Assembly: GCA_045576295.1 (NCBI GenBank)
Contig: JAZNGF010000034.1
Coordinates: 1 to 13,480 of the forward strand
DNA length: 13,480 bases
Direction: 5' to 3'
Source: CAVALG01 sp045576295
GTDB taxonomy: Bacteria > Bacillota > Clostridia > Oscillospirales > Acutalibacteraceae
The notes beneath the pieces are model-generated. The model was given only the letters and a program-made list of their open reading frames with translations. It did not search any database and was not told where the DNA came from. The stretch's first letter is position 1, and each line of letters opens with the position of its first letter. The position numbers were made by a program, and so were the translations under genes. This document shows positions 5,510-12,186 of the stretch, piece after piece.

Positions 5510-7465
5510 TTGAGCAATCGATTACAATACGAAACAAGTCCCTATCTGCTACAGCACAAGGAAAATCCTGTGGACTGGTATCCTTGGTGTAATGAAGCAT
5601 TTGAGCGTGCAAAAGCTGAGGATAAGCCAATATTTTTGAGCATTGGCTACAGCGCTTGTCATTGGTGCCATGTGCTCGCTCACGAAAGTTTTGAAGATAG
5701 CGAAATAGCCGAAATTTTAAACCGACATTTTATATCTATAAAGGTAGATAAGGAAGAACGCCCTGACATCGACAGCGTGTATATGTCTGTTTGTCAGGCA
5801 TTTACGGGTAGCGGTGGTTGGCCCACAAGTATTTTTATGACCGCCTGCCAAAAGCCGTTCTTTGCAGGCACCTATTTCCCAAAAACCTCCCGTGGCGGTA
5901 TGATAGGTTTTAAAGAGCTTCTTATTGCTATAAATGATGCTTGGAAAAACAATAGGACTTCCTTATTCGAGCAATCAAATAAGATTATAAATCATTTAAA
6001 TCACACCGATAAAAATAACAGTAACGCAGAAATTGAATTAACACATTTTGCTGTGTCTGTATATAGCAAAATTTTTGATAAAAAACACGGCGGATTCGGT
6101 AAAGCACCTAAGTTTCCCGTTCCGCACAACATTCTGTTTTTGCTTTCATATTATGAACGCTATAAAAAAGAAGATTGTCTGCAAATGGCTGAGCACACGC
6201 TTTTGCAAATGTACCGAGGCGGTATGTTTGACCACATCGGATTTGGTTTCTGTAGATATTCTACTGATAAAAAGTTTCTTGTACCTCACTTTGAAAAAAT
6301 GCTGTATGACAACGCCTTGCTGATACTCGCCTACTGCAAAGCCTACTCTATAACCAATAATAAACTATATCTTGAAATTGCCAAGAAAACGGCCGATTAT
6401 ATCCTTCGTGAAATGACATCAAGCGAGGGCGGTTTTTTCAGCGCACAGGATGCCGACAGTGAGGGTGAAGAAGGAAAGTATTATTTATTTACTCCTGATG
6501 AAATTAATGCAGTTTTGGGTGAAGCCTGCGGAGAAAAATTCAACAAGCATTTTGATATAAGTGACATGGGAAATTTTGAAGGAAAGAGTATTCCCAATTT
6601 GTTAAATAGTAACCCTGCAGATAAATCATTTGATGTGTTTTTACCTAAGCTGCAACAATTTAGAAAAAATAGGTATTCACTCCATTTAGATGATAAGATT
6701 TTAACCTCGTGGAACTCTTTAATGATAGCCGCAATGTGCGAGTTATATCTTATAAGCAAAAAGGATGTTTTTCTGGCTGCGGCACAAAAAGCAAATGAAT
6801 TTATAAAGACACACTTATGTGAAGATAATACACTATTTGTCAGCTTTCGCGACGGAAAGCAAGGTGTTAAAGGTTTTTTAGATGATTATGCAAGTTATAT
6901 ATTTGCTCAGCTTTGCTTATATCGCGCAACTTTAGATGTAGATTATCTTAACCGCGCAAAGAAAATATGCGATAAAGTGTTAGATGATTTTAGTGATAAC
7001 ACAGGCGGCTTTTATTTATACGGAAGCCAAAGTGAAGAACTGATACTGCGACCAAAGGAAACCTACGATGGCGCAGTTCCAAGCGGTAATTCATTAATGG
7101 CGTCTAACTTTGTAAAACTATATCTTTTAACATTAGATGACAAATATAAAAACTTAGCAGATAAACAGTTAGATTTTATTTCTGCTGAAGCATCGCAATA
7201 TCCAACAAATCACGCAATGTTTTTATTGGCACTTTTAGAATATAACGAACCCCCTTTAAAAATAACCGTTGTGCCTGATGATAAAGCAGATTTAAAAAAC
7301 TTGGCACTTACCTTTCCCATAAGCACAGTAGTAAGCCTTGTGCCGCAAGCTACAGAGCAATTCAGGTTAAAAGGCGGTAAAACAACCTACTATATTTGCC
7401 GCGGCCATAGTTGCCTGCCGCCCACCAACGATTTGAATGAAATCCTAAATAAAAGCAAACACTAA
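5510..7465 (+). CDS. DUF255/YyaL-type thioredoxin-domain protein with six-hairpin barrel
   Basis: About 651 residues. I place the start at TTG 5510, since AGGTG lies 5 bases upstream and the protein then begins SNRLQYETSPYLLQHKENPV as in this family; upstream ATGs (5444, 5495) lack ribosome sites. The N-terminal thioredoxin-like domain (1-165) carries NPVDWYPW and the CHWC motif (C50, C53), then VDKEERPDID and GGWPTSIFM. The rest (180-650) is an alpha/alpha barrel of the N-acylglucosamine 2-epimerase-like type, with GGFGKAPKFP, GGMFDHIGFGFCRYS, VPHFEKMLYDNA and QDADSEGEEGKYY, ending in a YICRGHSCLPP segment. The human relative is SPATA20. The biochemical role is unsettled. It is cytoplasmic, with no signal peptide. 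Confidence 0.9.
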   Translation: MSNRLQYETSPYLLQHKENPVDWYPWCNEAFERAKAEDKPIFLSIGYSACHWCHVLAHESFEDSEIAEILNRHFISIKVDKEERPDIDSVYMSVCQAFTGSGGWPTSIFMTACQKPFFAGTYFPKTSRGGMIGFKELLIAINDAWKNNRTSLFEQSNKIINHLNHTDKNNSNAEIELTHFAVSVYSKIFDKKHGGFGKAPKFPVPHNILFLLSYYERYKKEDCLQMAEHTLLQMYRGGMFDHIGFGFCRYSTDKKFLVPHFEKMLYDNALLILAYCKAYSITNNKLYLEIAKKTADYILREMTSSEGGFFSAQDADSEGEEGKYYLFTPDEINAVLGEACGEKFNKHFDISDMGNFEGKSIPNLLNSNPADKSFDVFLPKLQQFRKNRYSLHLDDKILTSWNSLMIAAMCELYLISKKDVFLAAAQKANEFIKTHLCEDNTLFVSFRDGKQGVKGFLDDYASYIFAQLCLYRATLDVDYLNRAKKICDKVLDDFSDNTGGFYLYGSQSEELILRPKETYDGAVPSGNSLMASNFVKLYLLTLDDKYKNLADKQLDFISAEASQYPTNHAMFLLALLEYNEPPLKITVVPDDKADLKNLALTFPISTVVSLVPQATEQFRLKGGKTTYYICRGHSCLPPTNDLNEILNKSKH

Positions 7466-7488
7466 TAATCGGAAGGAGCTGCGAATTT

Positions 7489-7632
7489 ATGTATGAAGAA
7501 ATAAATAATATTCAAAAACAAAAACAGGATGCCAAAGAAAAGAAAAAAACTCGTATCAAACCAGGCGAGATAAAAGGAAAGGTAGACGTTCACGACACGC
7601 GCGAACGCAGAGACGGCCCCGGCGGTAATTAA
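7489..7632 (+). CDS. 47-residue basic small protein ending RDGPGGN
   Basis: ATG 7489 has a GGAAGGAG site 10 bases upstream, starts 23 bases after the preceding stop, and is followed by a strong terminator 9 bases past its own stop, so it is the last gene of that unit. The product is highly charged: MYEEINNIQKQKQDAKEKKK, then TRIKPGEIKGKVDVHDTRER and RDGPGGN. It has no membrane segment and is likely helical at first with a flexible end. I do not recognise a named family; lysine/arginine content suggests nucleic-acid contact but this is only a guess. Confidence 0.7.
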   Translation: MYEEINNIQKQKQDAKEKKKTRIKPGEIKGKVDVHDTRERRDGPGGN

Positions 7633-7641
7633 AAGAAAAAT

Positions 7642-7682
7642 CACCCTTGTAACCCGAATAGGGCTATAAGGGTGGTTTTTTT
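7642..7682. terminator. Strong two-way terminator
   Basis: Stem 7642-7655 with 7661-7674, two mismatches, GAATA loop, followed by a run of seven T on the plus strand. On the minus strand the same stem is followed by TTTTT, so it can also stop transcription from the SLH gene side. Confidence 0.85.
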
Positions 7683-7699
7683 GTACTGTTATGAGACAA

Positions 7700-7767
7700 C
7701 CACTGGCTTTGCCAGTGGATAAAAAGCTTTAGCTATACGGAATCTCGGCTCCCCTTGTCAGGGAGCC
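7700..7767. repeat. Two short perfect hairpins (intergenic repeat)
   Basis: CCACTGGC (7700-7707) pairs with GCCAGTGG (7711-7718) over a TTT loop; GGCTCCC (7747-7753) pairs with GGGAGCC (7761-7767) over 7 bases. The second motif echoes GGCTCCCTCATCAG at 3613-3626 on the plus strand. Probably part of a dispersed palindromic repeat family, but this window alone cannot show copy number. Confidence 0.5.
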
Positions 7768-7804
7768 ATAATGGTTTGATTTTTTGCTCGTTTACGAAAA
7801 GCAG

Positions 7805-8908
7805 TTACATTGTGAGCACTAAAACATAAAACAAATTATCACTACGTATCTGCCCCATAAAGAAAGATATATAATCCGGGTCGCTTGTATATGATGTTAT
7901 ATTATCCCTTGTTAGAAATAAAACCCTTGCCCTTAAATTTGGATCATTCCAATAACCAATCTCAAACTTCGTGTGTTCAATTGTTTTATTTCTTACCTCT
8001 TGAGGTGTATCCCAAATATCTGATACTATGGATGAGGACATCCAAGAGCTATTATCTAAATCCAAAGAATAATCATACTGATAACCTAAACTCTGAACAT
8101 AAGACGCCATATCTGCTTCCATCTGTGCCAATGTTCCCCAGGCGTTAATATAGCCATAGGGGTTTGATGGGTCAGTTGGTATGTTTGGCATATTGTCTAA
8201 ATCGCTATCTGAACCTTCAAACACCTTATCAGGGTCGAAAATATCATTTTTATAAATGTTATACATAATCTGCGCAATTTCACAACGCTGTGCGGTGCCT
8301 TCGGGGGAAATCGTTGTTGGGTTTTTGCCGCTTATAACGCCCCTATTTATTGCCCAAAGAACCGGTTTTTGCGCGTATTCGCTTACATTTCTAAAATCGG
8401 TATATTGGTTAACTATCAGCTCTGCCGCAGAATACGAAATATTAACATTCAATTCTTTATACTTTGCGTATCTATAAAGGAAGGTAACGATCTGCTCGCG
8501 GTTGATTAAATCACTAACACCAAAGTATCCGTTTTGGTAACCTGTAACAATTCCCTTTTCATAACCCCAGTTAACTGCAGCTTCATAATAAGTGCTGGCT
8601 CCTACATCGGGGAACTGGCCGTGAATATTCGCATAATCATCAAGGTTAACGCTATCATACCTTGCTAACATTACAAGGAAATCCTGCCTCTGAATACCGT
8701 CGGCCGTGCCAAAAGTGCCATCTGCATAGCCTTTCATTATTCCGCTATCAGCAACATATCTAACAGCTTCATAATACCATGCACCTTCGTGTGTATCAGG
8801 GAAATATGTATAATCCCCCTCGGTTTCGGCCGATGCGGTGAAACCTACACCCGCAAAAAGGCTGAACATAACGCAAAACGATAATAATAAACTAACAATC
8901 CTCTTCAC
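7805..8908 (-). CDS. Surface protein with three SLH domains
   Basis: 367 residues from GTG 8908, chosen because GAGGGG lies 6 bases upstream and the protein then opens with a clear signal peptide (VKRIVSLLLSFCVMFSLFAG, cut after about ASA at 27). Three S-layer homology repeats follow: about 35-90 (YFPDTHEGAWYYEAVRYVAD, GIMKGYADGTFG), 98-150 (QFPDV, GIVTGYQNGYFG, INREQ) and 169-222 (YTDF, AINRGVISG, RCEIAQIMYNIY). SLH repeats bind pyruvylated secondary wall polymer and tether proteins to the Gram-positive wall. After a Asp/Ser/Pro-rich linker (225-250) comes a C-terminal region of about 115 residues that I do not recognise. It lies 45 bases downstream of the citrate synthase gene with no terminator between, so read-through is likely. 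Confidence 0.88.
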   Translation of the reverse strand: MKRIVSLLLSFCVMFSLFAGVGFTASAETEGDYTYFPDTHEGAWYYEAVRYVADSGIMKGYADGTFGTADGIQRQDFLVMLARYDSVNLDDYANIHGQFPDVGASTYYEAAVNWGYEKGIVTGYQNGYFGVSDLINREQIVTFLYRYAKYKELNVNISYSAAELIVNQYTDFRNVSEYAQKPVLWAINRGVISGKNPTTISPEGTAQRCEIAQIMYNIYKNDIFDPDKVFEGSDSDLDNMPNIPTDPSNPYGYINAWGTLAQMEADMASYVQSLGYQYDYSLDLDNSSWMSSSIVSDIWDTPQEVRNKTIEHTKFEIGYWNDPNLRARVLFLTRDNITSYTSDPDYISFFMGQIRSDNLFYVLVLTM

Positions 8909-8953
8909 TTCAATCCCCTCAAAAAACAACTTTGTTACAAAAGCAGAAAACCA

Positions 8954-10285
8954 CTACTCAATCTCTTTCATAACGCTGTAATATGCGGGCCTTATGATTT
9001 TGCCGGCACCTGCTATTTCTTCAAGCCTGTGCGCGCTCCATCCAACTATTCTTGCAACAGCAAACATAGGTGTAAACAATTCACGCGGAATGCCAAGCAT
9101 TTCATAAACAAAGCCGCTATAAAAATCAACATTCGGGCTAACACCTTTATAGATCTTTCTCTTTTCGGCAATTACCTTTGGTGCTAACTCTTCAATAGCG
9201 TTGTAAAGCTCTAAATCGGCCTCACGGTGCTTTTCAATTGCAAGTTTTTCAACAAATCCTTTGAAAATGCGTTCCCTTGGGTCAGATATAGAATAAACCG
9301 CGTGCCCCATTCCGTAAATTAATCCCTTACGGTCAAAAGCTTGCTTATCTACAATTTTTTCAATGTAGGCTTTAACCTCGTCACGGTCGTAGCAATCACG
9401 AATGTTGGCACGAATGTCATCCATCATTTCAACAACCTTTATGTTTGCGCCACCGTGCTTCGGCCCTTTAAGCGACGACATCGCAGCCGCCATAGAAGAA
9501 TAGGTGTCAGACCCGGAGGAAGTTACCACCCTTGTTGTAAATGTTGAGTTGTTACCGCCGCCGTGCTCCATATGCAGCATAAGCGCAACCTCGAGAACCT
9601 TGGCTTCAACCTCGTTAAACTTTTGGTCGGGCCTAAGCATTAAAAGCAGGTTTTCGGCTGTTGACAACTCCGGATTTGGGCGATGAATATACATGCTTTT
9701 GTCATTATCATAATGATTATATGCGTGATAGCCGTATGCCGCAAGCATTGGGAATGTGGCAATAAGCTGAATGCACTGCCTAAGGCTGTTTTCAATAGAA
9801 GCGTTAAGGCAATCAGTGTCGTATGAAGCAAGGGTTAAAATACTCCTTGTCATAGAATTCATAATATCGCGGCTTGGCGCCTTCATAATAACATCTCGTG
9901 TGAAATTCGTTGGCAGATGGCGCGCCTGAGAAATAATAGCGTTAAACTCGGCAAGCTCGTCCTCAGTGGGGATTTTGCCGAAAAGCAACAAATAAGCTGT
10001 GCGCTCAAACCCAAAATAAACATTAGTAAAGTCATTAACTAACTTTTCAATTTTATATCCTCTATACCACAGTTCGCCCTCGCAAGGCACACGTTTACCG
10101 TCAACATTTTTAAACGATAATATTTCAGAAATATTAGTAAGGCCTGTTAGCACACCGCTTCCATCGGTATCTCTAAGACCACGTTTAACATTATACATAG
10201 AAAACAGTTCGTCTTCTATTCTTCCCTTTTCAACACACACAGGAGCCATTTTATTGGCATATTCCGTGAATAATTGTTTTAACAA
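8954..10285 (-). CDS. gltA: Citrate synthase (Si type, Clostridia-like)
   Basis: 443 residues, usual length for this subgroup. Condenses acetyl-CoA with oxaloacetate to citrate, first step of the TCA cycle and route to 2-oxoglutarate. The catalytic residues are all there: His241 in LHMEHGGGNNSTFT, His328 in GMGHAVY, Asp387 in NVDFYSGFVY. SLKGPKHGGAN (271-281) and GWSAHRLEEI (415-424) add binding-site motifs. The N-terminal stretch to YNVKRGLRDTDGSGVLTGLT is typical of the clostridial form. Start is TTG 10285 with AGGTG 5 bases upstream; the overlapping ATG at 10290 is out of frame and stops after two more codons. Promoter at 10320-10348. A 2-methylcitrate synthase activity cannot be ruled out. 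No other TCA gene is adjacent. Confidence 0.93.
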   Translation of the reverse strand: MLKQLFTEYANKMAPVCVEKGRIEDELFSMYNVKRGLRDTDGSGVLTGLTNISEILSFKNVDGKRVPCEGELWYRGYKIEKLVNDFTNVYFGFERTAYLLLFGKIPTEDELAEFNAIISQARHLPTNFTRDVIMKAPSRDIMNSMTRSILTLASYDTDCLNASIENSLRQCIQLIATFPMLAAYGYHAYNHYDNDKSMYIHRPNPELSTAENLLLMLRPDQKFNEVEAKVLEVALMLHMEHGGGNNSTFTTRVVTSSGSDTYSSMAAAMSSLKGPKHGGANIKVVEMMDDIRANIRDCYDRDEVKAYIEKIVDKQAFDRKGLIYGMGHAVYSISDPRERIFKGFVEKLAIEKHREADLELYNAIEELAPKVIAEKRKIYKGVSPNVDFYSGFVYEMLGIPRELFTPMFAVARIVGWSAHRLEEIAGAGKIIRPAYYSVMKEIE

Positions 10286-10319
10286 AACATCACCTACTCG
10301 TTTTTTTATATTCTATTTG

Positions 10320-10348
10320 ATTATACCAAAACCTGAGGTTCGAATCAA
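10320..10348 (-). promoter_or_regulatory. Promoter of the citrate synthase/SLH unit
   Basis: -35 TTGATT (10343-10348), 17-base spacer, -10 TATAAT (10320-10325) with a TG one base before it (extended -10). It lies 34 bases before the TTG start. Confidence 0.8.
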
Positions 10349-10417
10349 CACAAAAAATGGGATTTTGCTCTAAAAATCAATATTTTTAAAAAAAGAAAAA
10401 ATTTTTGAAAAAAGGGG

Positions 10418-10446
10418 TTGTAATTACAAAAAAAGTGTAGTATACT
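10418..10446 (+). promoter_or_regulatory. Promoter of tRNA(fMet)
   Basis: -35 TTGTAA (10418-10423), 17-base spacer, -10 TATACT (10441-10446). Predicted start near 10453, 26 bases before the mature tRNA. Together with 10320-10348 it forms a divergent promoter region about 70 bases apart, with an A-rich tract (10387-10413) between. Confidence 0.75.
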
Positions 10447-10478
10447 AATTGTGCGCTAAAGATTTGAGGCGTTAATAT

Positions 10479-10555
<77 letters not shown>

Positions 10556-10593
10556 AAAAATCTCAATTACCCATTCGGGTGATTGAGATTTTT
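10556..10593 (+). terminator. Terminator after tRNA(fMet)
   Basis: Stem of about 17 bp (10556-10572 with 10577-10593) with one mismatch and an ATTC loop, ending in TTTTT. It begins one base after the tRNA CCA end. Confidence 0.85.
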
Positions 10594-10620
10594 CTTGTTA
10601 AGAGAAAGATTTTAATTAAT

Positions 10621-10798
10621 CCGCTCTATGGGGTTATGAGTCCGAAGGGCGAATAAGTCGGAGGTAGCAAGCGAAGCGCGCCGCCGAGCGGTAGTGAATG
10701 ACAGTCTGGGAGACTGTTAGAGCCGCGAGGTGACCGAAGCCAAATTCTCCGCAGAGAATTTGGCAAGACCGTTGGTTCAAGTCCTTCCCCTGCACCCA
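10621..10798. other. GC-rich palindromic segment with a tRNA-like 3' end
   Basis: No ORF. Hairpins: ACAGTCT/AGACTGT with a GGG loop (10701-10717), and an 11-bp perfect stem with a CGCA loop (10739-10764). The last 28 bases (10771-10798) resemble a tRNA T arm and acceptor end: GTTGG, loop TTCAAGT, CCTTC, then CCCTGCA and CCCA, but the T stem has mismatches, the end reads ACCCA rather than ACCA, and no matching 5' acceptor (TGCAGGG) lies upstream. The first hairpin could also be read as an anticodon arm with GGG. I take it as a degenerate tRNA-derived or repeat element, not a working tRNA. Confidence 0.4.
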
Positions 10799-10908
10799 AA
10801 GCCCCAGGGACGATAAGTTCTTGGGGCTTACTTCTTACCTATTACCTCTTCACTCTTACCTAAAAAGACTTTGGGCTTTGGGAAGTAATAAGTAGGAGGT
10901 AAGAAGTA
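10799..10908. repeat. Inverted pair of degenerate 7-bp tandem repeats
   Basis: Left arm (10827-10861) is five heptamers: CTTACTT, CTTACCT, ATTACCT, CTTCACT, CTTACCT. Right arm (10881-10908) is four: GGAAGTA, ATAAGTA, GGAGGTA, AGAAGTA, the complement of the same theme. The arms can fold into a long imperfect hairpin around AAAAAGACTTTGGGCTTTG. A separate 8-bp stem (AAGCCCCA at 10799-10806 with TGGGGCTT at 10822-10829) abuts the left arm. Non-coding. Confidence 0.65.
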
Positions 10909-11078
10909 ATTTGCAAGGTTTCGCCCTATGAAGCGTGAAAGGCGCATTAGGAAACGGCGCGTGCGCTTCGCTTCACGCAAGGCAAATGCTTCACTTAACA
11001 CAAATATATTGATTCTTTATTTGCACTTTTCAAAATCTGACAATTATCGCTGAAATAATACTATTTATGCAAAAACAC
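10909..11078. other. Gene-free spacer, GC-rich hairpin then AT-rich
   Basis: The first 70 bases are GC-rich, with GCGTGAA (10933-10939) pairing with TTCACGC (10972-10978) and GCGC pairing inside. From about 10985 the DNA is AT-rich and featureless up to the next promoter. No ORF supported. Confidence 0.45.
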
Positions 11079-11106
11079 TTGTTATTTTAAATGTATCTGT
11101 TATAAT
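11079..11106 (+). promoter_or_regulatory. Promoter of the patatin-like gene
   Basis: -35 TTGTTA (11079-11084), 16-base spacer, -10 TATAAT (11101-11106) with TG at the extended position (TGTTATAAT). Predicted start near 11113, giving a leader of about 135 bases, long for a simple gene. Confidence 0.65.
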
Positions 11107-11202
11107 AGTAATGTTGTATGATTTTATAGTTACTCTTTGTATGTCTTTAAAAATATAGACGTTTCAAAGTACAAATAATCATTAAAACAATATGATCATA
11201 GT

Positions 11203-11230
11203 AGCAAAACAAAAATTTTTGCTGTTTTTT
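11203..11230 (+). terminator. Terminator-like hairpin in the patatin leader
   Basis: AGCAAAA (11203-11209) pairs with TTTTGCT (11217-11223); G and six T follow. It lies 8 bases before the ribosome site GGAG. The stem is short and AT-rich, so a conditional attenuator is possible but weak. Confidence 0.35.
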
Positions 11231-11248
11231 GTTTAATGGAGCGATCAA

Positions 11249-12100
11249 ATGAATATAGGACTAGTATTATCCGGAGGAATGGCTAAAGGCGCGCTTCAAC
11301 TTGGCGCTTTATATGCATTAAGCGAATTTATACCGCTTGAAGAAATTAAATATGTATCTTGCGCTTCCGTAGGTGCTCTCAATGGTTATGCCTATATGAC
11401 AAACAAGCTTGAACGGGCAAAGCAAATGTGGAGTGAGCTTTGTAACAATGGCAAAAAAATGGGTTTAACCCAATTTCTTAGAAGCGATATTTTGCAACAA
11501 GATATTATCAACCTTTATGATCCTAATGATTCAATATCTTCTGAATTTTATTGTTCTTTGCTTGAGTTAAACACCAAAAATATCGTATATAAAGATTTAT
11601 CTAAGGTGGATAAAGATAAAATACCGCTATATTTAAAAGCAACTGTTGCGTTGCCTGTTTGTAATCGTTCAGTTCAGGTTGACGGTTCAGGATATTTTGA
11701 TGGAGCAGTGGTTGACAACGTTCCTGTTTTTCCGCTTTTAGATCGTGAGATTGATTATATCATCTGTATATATTTTGATGATATTTGCTATAAATTTGAA
11801 AGCACAGATTTTGATAACAAAATTATTAAAATAACCTTCCCAAACGAAACTTCATTAAAACAATCATTTGTGTTTCAACAAGACAGCATTGATAATATGT
11901 TAGAAGTTGGTTATGAAAGAACTAAAAACATTTTAAAAAAGTATTTTAGCGATGGCTATGGTAATCTCGAACAAATTTACCGTAATATAGATTTTATTAA
12001 CCAAAATAACAAAGATAGCCGTCTGCGCTTAACCGGTGACGTGATTATTACCAATTTTAATAAAATAACGCAAAAATTAACTAGAAGAAAGATTTTATAA
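11249..12100 (+). CDS. Patatin-like phospholipase
   Basis: 283 residues from ATG 11249, with GGAG 7 bases upstream. Patatins are Ser/Asp acyl hydrolases acting on lipids. The oxyanion loop SGGMAKGALQLG (8-19), nucleophile elbow CASVGALNG (38-46) with Ser40, and the DGA motif (Asp151 in YFDGAVVDNVP) are all present. The elbow is normally GxSxG; here the first Gly is Cys38. The domain ends near residue 225, and the last 55 residues are a basic helical tail. There is no signal peptide, so it is cytoplasmic, similar in layout to RssA-type proteins. It may act in lipid turnover; some patatins are phage-defence effectors, but no nucleotide-sensing partner is adjacent. Monocistronic. Confidence 0.88.
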   Translation: MNIGLVLSGGMAKGALQLGALYALSEFIPLEEIKYVSCASVGALNGYAYMTNKLERAKQMWSELCNNGKKMGLTQFLRSDILQQDIINLYDPNDSISSEFYCSLLELNTKNIVYKDLSKVDKDKIPLYLKATVALPVCNRSVQVDGSGYFDGAVVDNVPVFPLLDREIDYIICIYFDDICYKFESTDFDNKIIKITFPNETSLKQSFVFQQDSIDNMLEVGYERTKNILKKYFSDGYGNLEQIYRNIDFINQNNKDSRLRLTGDVIITNFNKITQKLTRRKIL

Positions 12101-12114
12101 ATCCACCTGATAAA

Positions 12115-12159
12115 ATGAACAGCACCCCAAAAGCTAAACACTTTTGGGGTGCTGTTCAT
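12115..12159. terminator. 19-bp perfect hairpin between converging genes
   Basis: 12115-12133 pairs without mismatch with 12141-12159 around a 7-base loop. No long T-run follows on either strand, though four T are in the arm and CATTTTATC follows on the minus strand. It lies between the patatin-like stop (12100) and the condensation-domain stop (12187), so it probably ends both transcripts. Confidence 0.65.
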
Positions 12160-12186
12160 ATATGAATGCTTTTTGAAAATATGTCA

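Noticed and set aside
7462..7644. Minus-strand 60-residue hydrophobic frame
   Set aside because: Antisense of the 47-residue gene, which has a far better ribosome site and operon position; the hydrophobicity comes from reading lysine codons backwards.
10621..10798. tmRNA, RNase P RNA or SRP RNA
   Set aside because: None of the conserved ends or core motifs of these RNAs can be found; only a T-arm-like end is present.
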